Shown here: piece by piece, positions 22,419-31,410 of the stretch | Layout: each line of letters begins with the position of its first letter | Position numbering within the stretch: the first letter of the stretch is position 1 | From: Oreohelix idahoensis | Taxonomy: Eukaryota; Mollusca; Gastropoda; Stylommatophora; Oreohelicidae | NCBI GenBank assembly: GCA_024509875.1 | Contig: JAMPIV010012427.1 | Span: forward strand, 1-64,000 | DNA: 64,000 bases | Direction: 5' to 3' | The notes under the pieces: generated by a model | What the model was told of the DNA's origin: nothing | What the model saw: only the letters and a program-made list of their open reading frames with translations | Databases searched by the model: none | Made by a program: the position numbers and the translations under genes

Positions 22419-22961
22419 CTAAAAGGCAACTCTCAATCGCTTGGTAGGTTTCTTCTTCTTCTGTGGTAGATTAGGGACATCGGCCAGGTCTGTGGTGGGA
22501 AACCAGCTCGGGTCTGGGGATACTGGACAGCTAGACTTCATGTATTCGTCAAACAGGTTAGTGAAGGTGGTAGGTTTCTTCTGCGCTGGTAGATTGGTGA
22601 CATCGGTCAGGTCTGTGGTATGAAACAAACTCGGTTCTGTTGGTTGGTAACAGCTGGAGTTGATGTACTGGTCAAACGTGGTACAAGTAGTAGGATAGGT
22701 ATCCGTGCTTGGTGGCTGTAATTGGTCAAATTCGGCGAGGATTTCGCTCTGTAATGTCAATAAATGGTCAAACTCGGATCGAGTTAACGTAATGCCGGTT
22801 GTGGTGGGAAATTTGAGGTAGGATTCACCAAAATATCTTCGCACGTGCAGTAAAGGTTGGCCTCGGTAAACACTTACAGACGCAGCCTTCAGACTACTAG
22901 CCAAAGGCTTAAGCATTTCATCACTTCTCTTGATGTAGACCCAGTTGGTGGGAGCAGTCAT
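22419..22961 (-). CDS. PC4-like putative ssDNA-binding protein, left inverted-repeat copy
   Basis: The intact 180-residue frame starts at the ATG encoding MTAPTNWVYIKRSDE; upstream in-frame codons begin with a non-ATG triplet. The segment SVYRGQPLLHVRRYFGESY followed by GITLTRSEFDHLL resembles the C-terminal domain of the coactivator PC4/Sub1, a single-stranded DNA binder. The second half is low-complexity and contains two related TTDL.DV.NLP blocks, each followed by a lysine run. It ends in KKKKPTKRLRVAF, a likely nuclear localisation signal. It is a near copy of 34672-35214, here because the inverted repeat includes the gene. The PC4 link is my pattern call, not a database result. Confidence 0.68.
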   Translation of the reverse strand: MTAPTNWVYIKRSDEMLKPLASSLKAASVSVYRGQPLLHVRRYFGESYLKFPTTTGITLTRSEFDHLLTLQSEILAEFDQLQPPSTDTYPTTCTTFDQYINSSCYQPTEPSLFHTTDLTDVTNLPAQKKPTTFTNLFDEYMKSSCPVSPDPSWFPTTDLADVPNLPQKKKKPTKRLRVAF

Positions 22962-23092
22962 TTTCAACGAGGTGTAGATTATCAACGCTTGAATTAAGTG
23001 TCTTCCGTTTATATGCAGGAATACCAGTTCAATCTGGGTTTTTTTAGGCGTGCCCTAGCTAGGATTTGATTCGTCGAACATCGAGCGTGTGG

Positions 23093-23515
23093 TTAACCAG
23101 GTCGTGATTCGTCGATGTATTGCGTGGGAACAATGACATATGGCCGTATTGGGGAAAAACCCGATACCGAAATAATATACACACCTGTATATTGATTTCG
23201 TCCCTTGTTTATGAAAGTGGGGTTGAGTTTCGCTAGCCAGGGTCTGACTAATCGAAAAATTAATCGATCGTTGGTATGTTGTCTAGCCGAAAAGGGTAGT
23301 AGGACGCGCTGCAAAGTACCACCTCGTGTTTTGATCAAGATGAAATAAATGGCGTAGAGCCCACAAACGTTGGTAACTACATCTTGTAAATGTCTGGCGT
23401 TGTAGTTAACAGGTCGAGTAGACACGAGCTAACACTTTAACGAGCCCAGTTCGTTTAACAAATATGTCTGACAGGAGGATGGTGCGTATCTCGTCTGTAT
23501 TCATTGTCTAAGTGG
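23093..23515 (-). pseudogene. Protease copy with internal deletion in the left inverted repeat
   Basis: The reverse strand matches the protease gene at 33955-34455 but lacks about 185 bp (right-arm positions about 34036-34221) that encode the catalytic His and Asp region. The C-terminal half, from TRPVNYNARH through NVCGLYAIYF (the catalytic Cys motif) to NKGRNQ, remains. The stop codon has mutated, so the frame reads on into non-coding sequence. It is non-functional. Confidence 0.85.
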
Positions 23516-23563
23516 TGTAGTCTGTCAAAACTTGGCGGGATTTCGAGATCGCCAAGATCGAGT
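23516..23563 (-). pseudogene. 3' end of the major capsid gene captured in the left inverted repeat
   Basis: The minus strand encodes DSILAISKSRQVLTDYTT and a stop. It matches the last 18 codons of the capsid gene at 33898-33951 with two changes. It marks how far the right-end sequence was copied to the left end. Confidence 0.82.
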
Positions 23564-23893
23564 CTTGCGTGGTGTGACCTCGTTGAATGTAGGTTTCTTC
23601 TTCTTCTTCGGTGGTAGATTGGGGACATCGATCAGGTGGTTGTCTGTGGTTGTCGTAGGAAACCCACTCGGTTCTGGTGCTATTGCACACATAGAGTTCG
23701 TGTATTCGGCAAACGTGTTAGTGGAGGTGGTAGGCTTCTTCGGTGGTAGATCTGGGACTTCGGTCAGGTGGGTATCAGTGCGTGGTGCCTGTAGTCGGGC
23801 AATTTCGGCGAGGATTTCGCTCCGTAAAGTTAACAACTCTTTAAGCACTTCATCACAGCTCTTGATGTAGACCCAGTTGGTGGGAGCAGTCAT
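23525..23893 (-). pseudogene. Second, shortened copy of the PC4-like gene
   Basis: The frame starts MTAPTNWVYIKSCDEVLK and then jumps directly to ELLTLRSEILAEIARLQ, so the PC4-like core present in the other two copies is deleted. The proline/threonine-rich blocks and the poly-lysine stretch remain. The frame then runs into NEVTPRKTRSWRSRNPAKF, which is reverse-frame sequence of the captured capsid end. Its upstream flank (23918 to about 24110) repeats the intergenic sequence found at 34456-34671. This is a tandem duplicate of the right end inside the left arm. Confidence 0.75.
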
Positions 23894-24806
23894 TTTCATT
23901 GAGGTGTAGATTATCACTGCGTTAATAAAGTGTCTCCAAAAGTCTGTTTATATGTAGGAATACCAGTTCAATCTGGTTTTTTTAGGCGTGCCCTAGCTAG
24001 GATTTGATTCGTCGAACATCGATCGTGTGAACAGACTCGTGTGTTAGGCAGGTTGTGATTCGTTGAAAAGGATAGTTGACGTGGTTGTGTGTGAACAATG
24101 ACACATGGTCGTATTGGGGTGAGGAGAAACCCGATAGCGAATATTCATAAAATGGTGGGTAAAACCTTAAATAGAGGAAGGGTTCGGGTTCTTGTGCCGC
24201 TGTCTTTTGGTGATGTTTTTACTCCTGTTGATCGTTTTCTCGAGCCGCGTGACGCTGTATATAGCGTATTAACACCCGCCGTAGGAACTCTACTGTTATC
24301 TCGACATGGTGGTCATGTGGGACCACCCGTAGGAGGACGTCCTCTAGGTGCATATTAACAAGATCCTCATCCGATGATGTCAGACAGGAATGGGCTAGTT
24401 GGTTCGGTTGTTCATCCCGACAACCTTCGCACTACCGAGACCGGTTCGACTGGAGGTAGCTTAATATGGAGGTAAGGATGTTCCGACGACGTGAAGGCAT
24501 CTGTAAAAATGAAAAATAAAAAAAAAGTTACTATATATCTATAGATAAGCGGGACATATCATAGTTATCAACTACTCAAAAATATGACAGTGATTTTCCA
24601 TTGTTCATCATCATCTCATCTCAGCCCGTAACCCGTCATGGGTCGTAGGGGTGCCATTGTTGGGTGAATGTAATTACATATTGCTGTACACGGGGGTAGT
24701 TGCATCTTAAATATTGTATATCACGATTAATAACGATACTCATTTAGTGATATTTAAATTAACTGTGTTCCTGTCATGCTCTGTCCGATTTGCTGTTCCT
24801 TAGTGT

Positions 24807-24812
24807 GTGGTG

Positions 24813-24856
<44 letters not shown>

Positions 24857-24872
24857 TGTGTGTGTGTGTGTG
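24807..24872 (+). repeat. TG / TGCG microsatellite
   Basis: The tract has alternating TG, then TGCG, then TG units. Any open frame across it is repeat-derived. Confidence 0.9.
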
Positions 24873-25338
24873 GTTGTTGTTTTGCTCCAAGCCTGTTCCA
24901 CCCCGGGCAGTCATCTGGTTAGCATTATGTTGGACTTATTTGGTTGTGTTGTGGTAAAAATAGGTTGTTGTATACGAGTTATCGTTACTCTTGTTAAATA
25001 CTAGTCCTCTATATTTATTTTATACCTAGCTTTGAAATGACTTACAATTAGTATTTATGCTCTATATATGTCTAAAGCTAAATTAACACATAACAAGTTA
25101 TTAAGTTAGCTTTCTTGATTTGATAGACTCGTTCACTATTTATTATCTGTAAGGTTTTAAATAGTTTTGTTAAGGCGTTTATTTTATAAAATATTGTGTG
25201 TTCGTAAGCAATAACACGGGCTTTTTTTGTGTGTGTTTTATTAGGTATAGATACACTACGTAAAAAAGTGATCTCACCAGAACTTTGTTATCTATGTAGA
25301 TGTATCATAATAGATCAACCGGCAAATACTTCTTTAAA

Positions 25339-25606
25339 AAATTTATCCCCACTTGTCAAAAAAATACTTCCCCTTGTCAAAAAAATATATCCCCCTTATC
25401 AAGCAAATTTCACCCCCTCGACAAAGAAATTTCGCCCCTTTGTTAAAAAAATGCTTCCCCTTACCAAAAAATACTGCCCCTTGTCAAAAAAAAATTTCGC
25501 CCTCTTGGTAATCAAACTTCTTCCTATTGTCAAAAAAATGTCACCCCTTGGTAATTAAATGGCTCCCCCTTGTCAAAAAAAAAATACTTCCCCTTGGTAA
25601 ATACTT
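25339..25606 (+). repeat. Degenerate minisatellite, about 22-bp unit
   Basis: Roughly a dozen imperfect copies of a unit like ccccttgtcaaaaaaatact, with variants such as ttggtaat and ttaccaaa. It produces the repetitive frame at 25229-25558, which I do not treat as a gene. Confidence 0.85.
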
Positions 25607-26346
25607 ACAGTGCCGGTCTTCAACCCGCTCCCCAACGGTTTAATTAAGCACTTCATCACTTCTTGTCGTGTGATAAATTATTCTAGCCAGAGACTGGCCT
25701 TTCTCTTACACGATCACCTTGTGATAAAACTATTTCTTACCCCTTACTTTCACATTATCATCACTATCATCTCGGCTCAGACAGCACTATAAACATCTAT
25801 TACCTACCCGATAAAAGCTACGACAAACGTTATCGACCAGTTGTATAGCAACGCTCTTTATCAGTTGCATATAAAGTAACTAGAGGGATGACGGGATATA
25901 TTTTGGATGAGCCCTTACGAACCTGCTTACCAAACCAAGTTAACTAATCTTTTAAATTTCTTTTTTGTCTTTATTAAATTGATATACTGTCTTTGCGCCC
26001 GCCACTCCAGTTTTCTATCTTTTAAAACATTATAGCTCGTTACTGTGCAATTATTAAACTAGTGTAACAGTTTTGTGGTTCTATTATTTTCTCTTGCGTC
26101 ACTAAAAAGTGAGAATTTTAAATAAAAGTAAAAACACAGTCGGTTACGGTGGGTGCCGTCACCGCTAAATATAGACTATCGGAAACAAGTTTATGTCCCT
26201 TTGATATGAGACTAGTAATTTCTGTAACCAGAGAGAATTTGTCATTGATGATATACACAAGGTATGTGTGTGTTGCACCGCACACAACCCGCAGGGCAGA
26301 CCCAGTTTTAACTGGGCACCAGAGGAACTCTGGAATGGTTAAGGAG

Positions 26347-26380
26347 GCCGACCCGATGCTGGTTACAGCATCGGGCCGGC
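26347..26380 (+). other. Perfect hairpin
   Basis: The 10-bp stem cccgatgctg / cagcatcggg (26352-26361 and 26366-26375) has a 4-base loop. After one mismatch the stem extends by four more pairs on each side. It lies in a GC-rich island inside AT-rich DNA and may be the relic of a small element. Confidence 0.6.
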
Positions 26381-26690
26381 TGACTTAACACCTCGTTTCA
26401 TGAAAGTGTAGGTACACTACGCAAAAGTGGTCTCAGCAGAACATTGTAGTCTTGTTACAAACAGCAAGCTGATTTAGAAGTAACTTTATCCTTTTTATTG
26501 GAAGGAGTTGTGATTTTTTTTTTATCGTTTACATGAATATAACAATTGATTGTTCCAAAACCTTCAGGCAACTATGTTACTACTTGCCTTGAGAAAAAGG
26601 ACTTTTTATAAACACTCTTTAGTGAATACTCCTTTGCCTAAGCGCTATAGAATAAAGAGGAAAATATAAAATAAAAAAGTAATTTAATTT

Positions 26691-26693
<3 letters not shown>

Positions 26694-26766
<73 letters not shown>
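26694..26766 (+). repeat. TG dinucleotide repeat
   Basis: About 35 uninterrupted TG units. The minus-strand frame across it is an artefact of the repeat. Confidence 0.95.
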
Positions 26767-26767
<1 letters not shown>

Positions 26768-27179
26768 TGAGAATATAAGACGCTGAGAGGTGAAGTGGGG
26801 TCGTAGGCAACTACTCCCTAGAAAGAAACCAGATCGATGGCCCCACAAAACAGCGCGTGTAAATTTCTGTTCACGTCACTAGGGCAAAACACAATCGAAC
26901 AATAGTAGAAACATTCCTTCGTTCATGTGTTCGAATCCGCTACTTAAGGTTTTCACTTGTTTTTTAATTTTTAATTTTATTTTTTTATTTTACAAGTGCG
27001 GCATGTGGTGATAGGTTTTATATTGTCTCCCAATCGTGCCAACCAGGAGGCTACCCTGGACATATAGTACATTAAATAAATAGAAATTTGCCTGTGAGGT
27101 GATAGAAATATCCCTGCCGGGTTATAGAAATATCCCATCGATATGATAGAAATGTGATCACCGGGCAAACAATATTACA

Positions 27180-27430
27180 TTAGTAAGAGATAAGCAAAGA
27201 AATCTCATCACGACAGTAAAGGGACAGGAAACACGATGGGCAGGGTATATCAGAAAAACTCTGAACAAGGAACCACCAGAGACACAGCTCAATGTCCCTC
27301 AAGCTGAAAACGATCAAGATGTTAATACAAACATTCCACGGAAGGAAGAAATCATCACGGCAATCAAGGGGTTAAAGAATGGAAAAACGCCTGGCCACGA
27401 TAACTTAAATACAGAGCTAGTAAAGTATGA
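27180..27430 (+). mobile_element. LINE D scrap inside the Polinton
   Basis: This plus-strand fragment is similar to 4370-4620, covering the linker to the first RT motif ([16 protein letters not shown]). It is truncated at both ends and has no detectable target duplication. Confidence 0.8.
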
Positions 27431-27507
27431 ACGTGTGTGCATGACCAAGGGCGTTAAAAGAAAAAAACTACGTGTGTTTTGAGTTTTTTTAAACATGGAT
27501 GACAGAG

Positions 27508-27552
27508 AAAAGAGAGAGAGAGAAAGAAAGAAAGAAAGAAAGAATACGAGAA

Positions 27553-27583
<31 letters not shown>

Positions 27584-27672
27584 TTGAAAGAGAGAGAAAG
27601 ATAGAAAGAGAAAGACAGAGAGAGAGAAAGATAGAAATAGAAAGACAGAGAGAGAGAGAGAGAGAGAAAGAG
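27508..27672 (+). repeat. GA-rich microsatellite
   Basis: An interrupted GA/GAAA tract. Frames on both strands are repeat-derived. Confidence 0.9.
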
Positions 27673-28324
27673 TTTTTGTTTAAATATTTAATACGACACA
27701 CGAATACACAAACATCTAAAACTTTTTATAACGTTATTAAATAGAAATATTTTAACACCCTAACACACGAATTCACAGACATATATCTTTTAAATACAGA
27801 AAAGGATAGAAATATATTTAACAGACGAATACACATATTTAGGTCTTTGCGTAGCCCTCACAGTGTCTTAAAATATTCCGAACAACAGATATTTAAATAT
27901 ACAGACATATATTTAACAAAAATATTTAACAAACGAATACATACTATCAGGTATTGATATGACAAAACAAGTGGTTCTTTTCTTTCAGAAGGCTTGTTTT
28001 TCAGAGAGATCTTTCTTCGTTGAAGGTTTGTCGTTTGAATGAGCTGTCTAAAGCATATGTCTCATTATATTACAAAAAAGTCCCCGCGCATAACAGTTCA
28101 ACGACCTTAATGTTTACACACCTGTTATTGCTGCAAACAGTTGTCTGTAAATTGTCACGTACCGATAACGAGATCGATAGAGATTGTTTAAGAACTGTCA
28201 CAGTAATGTTTACTCACTGTCCAGATGTTATGAAACAGCTTGTTTCACATTGTAATATAATACGTAGACAAACAGTGCTGTTGGTCATTAAAATATCTGA
28301 TAACTAAAAAAGAAATGTACCAAA

Positions 28325-28382
<58 letters not shown>

Positions 28383-28505
28383 TACAGAGACAGAGACAGA
28401 GAGACAGACAGAGAGATAGAGAGAGAAAGAGAGAGAGAGAGAAAGAGAGAGATAGAGAGAGAAAGAGAGAGAGAGATAGACAGAGATAGAGAGAGAGAGA
28501 AAGAA
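28325..28505 (+). repeat. GA-rich microsatellite
   Basis: A nearly pure GA run (28328-28378) followed by GACA, GATA and GAAA variants. No gene. Confidence 0.92.
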
Positions 28506-28769
28506 AGGCATTAGACACATTTTAACAAATGTTTTACAAAAATAAATAGAGAAACACAGACAAGTTGAGAAAGAGACACATTTTTCCTTTTCTAAAACAT
28601 GTATATTAAAAGAGAAAGAGAGAAAAATGTCTCCCGGTATAAAAAACAAATCCCCAGCGGCTTCTTGTTATCTAAAACATACACTTTTAAACATATTCCA
28701 GGGATTGTCGTATTCTTGACCACACAGTGATTCTCACGTTTTTTTTATTCTCAATACATGTTGGTATCA

Positions 28770-28915
28770 GGGATTCTCGTATTGATTGGTTGAGTTCTTA
28801 CATTTTTTTTTTTATTCTCACAATGTTTTACACAGTGATTCTCAAATTCTTGATCAGTGATTCTCGTATTGGTTGGTTGAGTTCTTACATTTTTTTTTAA
28901 TTCTCACAATGTTTG
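28770..28915 (+). repeat. Duplicated block upstream of the ATPase gene
   Basis: Two copies of a segment of about 58 bp (gattctcgtattgattggt, then gagttcttacat, a T-run and ttctcacaatgtt) start near 28771 and 28858. They end about 60 bp before the ATPase start codon, so they could hold promoter elements. Confidence 0.6.
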
Positions 28916-28974
28916 CATGTTGTGTCTTTTGATATAAAATAACTGGTTGTAAGTGAAAGTTATCATTATTAGAT

Positions 28975-29656
28975 ATGGACCCGAGATTTGCACATCCTTT
29001 TACCTGTTTAATTTCAGGCCCTAGTTCTAGTGGAAAGACTGTTTTTGTCCAGCGTTTCCTAACACATATCAAGGATATGGTAACAATTATCCCAGGTGAG
29101 ATTTTATATTGTTATGGCGAGTGGCAACCTCTATACAATTCAATGACTATCGTTCAGTTTATTGAAGGACTGCCCGATATTGAGCAGTGGACAGGTGACA
29201 AGAGACGGTTGGTAATTATCGATGACCTCATGAACGAAACAGATGAACGTGTAACTAAATTATTCACAAAAAAGTCTCATCATAAAAATGTAAGCGTATT
29301 TTATCTCGTGCAAAATTTATTTGGCAAGAACAAAGAACACAGAACCTCATCTCATCTCATCTCATAATCTGAACCTCTTCTACCACGTGAAACGAGAACA
29401 CAGAACCATTAGTTTGAATTCTCATTACATAGTGCTTTTCAAAAATCCACGCGATGGATCTCAGATTGTTAATCTAGCCAAACAGATGTACCCAGGTCAA
29501 ACTACCTATGTTCAGGAGAGTTTTAAAGACGCAACATCGGTTCCACACGGCTATTTGCTAATTGATCTTCGTCAAGACACACCAGACAATTTAAGGCTTC
29601 GTTCGCGCATCTTCCCAGAGGAGCAACAAATTGTTTACTTACCCAAGTTGTACTAA
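28975..29656 (+). pseudogene. Polinton DNA-packaging ATPase (FtsK/HerA-A32 type), frameshifted
   Basis: The product would drive genome packaging into the capsid. The start MDPRFAHPFTCLISG leads into the P-loop GPSSSGKT (about residues 15-22), and Walker B is RRLVIIDDLM (about residues 76-85). The first frame ends at 29367. The second (29369-29656) gives SHYIVLFKNPRDGSQI and FPEEQQIVYLPKLY, the normal C-terminus. Between them a 61-bp insertion is flanked by gaacacagaacc at 29335-29346 and 29396-29407. Removing one repeat unit would restore collinearity with the family, so this is a lesion rather than two genes. Length without it is about 207 residues. Confidence 0.87.
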
Positions 29657-29670
29657 AAGGGCTCTTTTAG

Positions 29671-30090
29671 ATGGCTAAAAAAATAATTTTGATGGATCCT
29701 CGTTTGTTAGAAAAACCTTATAGACCACCCGATGCTCTAAGAGATAACTTGGGAGAATTGGACAGTCAAATGCAACTAGTCTTGGATCGACAAGATTTAC
29801 CACTCGGAGACAAGGCTAGACTTTATCAACAAATATTACAGCGTTATCTGACTCGACTAGAACAGTACAGACACGTACCTCTAGGTCTCGTCGATATTAA
29901 GTCTCCAACACAAACCAACGAACAACCCACTGTACTTAAAGAGGAGGTCGTCGACAAAACGCCTCAGTCCCCACCCGTCACACCCACTAATCGAAAAAAG
30001 GTGGTGACCAGTAAATTGCGAGAATCATCGTCGTATTCGCTCAGAAGAAGGAAAAAGACACCAAAGTGGGAACCATGGCCAAAGAAGTGA
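29671..30090 (+). CDS. Polinton-conserved protein of unknown function upstream of integrase
   Basis: This 139-residue protein begins 14 bases after the ATPase stop, and its 3' end overlaps the integrase start by 25 bp. The N-terminal part is predicted helical and carries MDPRLLEKPYRPPDALRD, ELDSQMQLVLDRQDLP and KARLYQQILQRYLTRLEQY. The same kind of short helical protein commonly precedes the integrase or capsid block in Polintons. The tail is proline/threonine-rich and then strongly basic (SLRRRKKTPKWEPWPKK). Function is unknown; a DNA- or capsid-associated role is only a guess from the basic tail. Confidence 0.7.
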   Translation: MAKKIILMDPRLLEKPYRPPDALRDNLGELDSQMQLVLDRQDLPLGDKARLYQQILQRYLTRLEQYRHVPLGLVDIKSPTQTNEQPTVLKEEVVDKTPQSPPVTPTNRKKVVTSKLRESSSYSLRRRKKTPKWEPWPKK

Positions 30091-31145
30091 ATAAGATTTT
30101 AAAACAACATTACTACGATCCAAAACGCCCTGGAGCTTATGGCGGAATCGCCCCCTTACAACGTAGCACCAAACTTAGTCGTAAAAAAATTGAAGAGTGG
30201 TTAGGCCATCAGGACACCTACAACCTACACAAGCCGGTGCGCAGAAAATTTAAACGACGCACTACCATTGCAGGTGGTATCGACCAACAGTTCCAGGCTG
30301 ATTTAATTGACTTGCGTGGTTTAAAAAGATTCAACGATGGGTATTCGTATCTAGTAACGTGTATTGACGTGTTTAGTAAATTCGCTTGGGCTGTTCCTTT
30401 GAAAAACAAGACTGGGACAGCGTTAGTAGCAGCGGTAAAGACAATTTTTAACAGTCGCAAACCGATAAATTTTCAAACAGACAAAGGCAGTGAGTTTGTC
30501 AACAAAACATTCTTAAAGTTTCTTAAAAACGAAGGGGTCCATTTCTTCACTACGGAGAATGAGGATACCAAAGCAGCTATCGTCGAGAGGTTTAATCGAA
30601 CCCTCAAAGAAAAAACGTGGCGTTACTTTACCAAAACCAACAGTCTTCGCTACGTCGACGTGATACAACAACTGGTCCACAATTACAATTATTCGTATCA
30701 TCGGAGTATTAAGATGGCACCGGTGGAAGTTACCCCGAACAATCAAGAAGAAGTGTGGCGTACGTTGTATTCGAGCCCTGAAGTCGTCGGTAGAAAAGTC
30801 TATTTTAAAGCCGGTGATCGCGTGCGGATCGCCCAAGCCAGACAAACTTTTAAAAAGGGTTATACGCCGGCGTGGACAGAAGAGTTGTTTACGATCAGTC
30901 GACTAAACCAAACAAGACCGGTCACGTACGTCCTTAAAGATGATTCGGGTGAGGAATTGAAAGGTTCTTTTTACCAAGAAGAGCTACAGCGAGTCGGCGA
31001 CAAGATAGTTTATCGAATCGAGTCCATTTTGGAGGAACGCCGAAGTGGCAGGGATGTAAAAGAATATTTAGTCAAATGGTTCGGTTATAACTCGTCATTC
31101 AACAGCTGGATTTCGTCCAAACAACTAGCGAGATATCGAGACTGA
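30066..31145 (+). CDS. Retroviral-type DDE integrase with C-terminal chromodomain
   Basis: It would insert the element into host DNA with a 6-bp stagger. The 359-residue frame is intact. The core has D79 (FQADLIDL), D139 (FQTDKGSEF) and E174 (AAIVERFNRTL), the DDE triad with about 35-residue spacing. It is followed by an SH3-like C-terminal region (VYFKAGDRVRIAQ). Residues about 312-350 form a chromodomain: VYRIESILEE, EYLVKWFGY and NSWIS, with the aromatic residues expected for a methyl-lysine cage. Such a domain could steer integration to heterochromatin. The start could be codon 1 or the ATG at 30075. Confidence 0.93.
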   Translation: MGTMAKEVNKILKQHYYDPKRPGAYGGIAPLQRSTKLSRKKIEEWLGHQDTYNLHKPVRRKFKRRTTIAGGIDQQFQADLIDLRGLKRFNDGYSYLVTCIDVFSKFAWAVPLKNKTGTALVAAVKTIFNSRKPINFQTDKGSEFVNKTFLKFLKNEGVHFFTTENEDTKAAIVERFNRTLKEKTWRYFTKTNSLRYVDVIQQLVHNYNYSYHRSIKMAPVEVTPNNQEEVWRTLYSSPEVVGRKVYFKAGDRVRIAQARQTFKKGYTPAWTEELFTISRLNQTRPVTYVLKDDSGEELKGSFYQEELQRVGDKIVYRIESILEERRSGRDVKEYLVKWFGYNSSFNSWISSKQLARYRD

Positions 31146-31410
31146 TGGATATTGAAGAAGACGTGAGCACCCCAGTTTTGAGGCCACCCCCTCCCAAGAC
31201 CGCGAGAACCTCGTTCTGGCCTTTTTTGGGAAACTAGTTCCGCCACTAGAGATCATTTTCATCTGTCAGATGATCGTTATATATGTCGTCATCGGTGTCT
31301 CGTTATTCAATCTGAGTCGGAGAAACGCAGAGGGACCAGACGGCAAGTTTTGGATCGCTTTAATGAGCAGTTGTCTGGGTTACATGTTACCTAACCCCAA
31401 GATAGGATGA
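31145..31410 (+). pseudogene. Small Polinton membrane protein, apparently frameshifted
   Basis: The first frame, from the ATG at 31145, gives MDIEEDVSTPVLRPPPPK and stops at 31235. The overlapping +1 frame gives FFGKLVPPLEIIFICQMIVIY, a strong transmembrane segment, then KFWIALMSSCLGYMLPNPKIG and the stop at 31408-31410. Polintons commonly encode one small protein with exactly this arrangement: an acidic, proline-rich N-terminus, GKLVPP, one or two membrane helices and a LPNPK ending. I therefore infer a single gene broken by a 1-nt indel around 31190-31215. The ATG at 31270 would give only the membrane part. Its stop overlaps the next start (ATGA). Confidence 0.65.

Larger units (their letters stand above)
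21776..23563 (+). repeat. Left terminal inverted repeat of the Polinton (about 1.8 kb)
   Basis: The reverse complement matches 33893-35871. Beyond the usual terminal sequence it includes an entire PC4-like gene, a protease copy with an internal deletion and the last residues of the major capsid gene, all on the minus strand. The inner edge is placed where similarity to the capsid 3' end (gcaagactcgatcttgg) stops. Confidence 0.88.
24111..28974. other. Degenerate interior of the Polinton where polB would be expected
   Basis: About 4.9 kb without any gene I can support. It holds a TG/TGCG microsatellite (24807-24872), a CCCCTTGTCAAAAA minisatellite, a scrap resembling LINE E (about 26150-26270), a hairpin, a long TG run, a LINE D scrap, two GA tracts and short frames (24098-24358 and 28020-28307) of unknown nature. 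Neither strand shows the YxDTDS-type or KxY motifs of a B-family polymerase. The length is about that of a polinton polB, so loss by replacement or decay is plausible. Confidence 0.7.

Noticed and set aside
24098..24358. An 86-residue frame that might be a polB remnant
   Set aside because: It begins in duplicated right-end sequence, and neither strand shows polymerase motifs.
25229..25558. A lysine/proline-rich 109-residue frame
   Set aside because: It is the translation of the minisatellite at 25339-25606 with no independent support.
28020..28307. A 95-residue frame before the ATPase
   Set aside because: It has no ATG start, no recognisable domain and lies between microsatellites.
28245..28649. 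Serine/leucine-rich minus-strand frames over the GA tracts
   Set aside because: They are translations of the microsatellite and nothing else.
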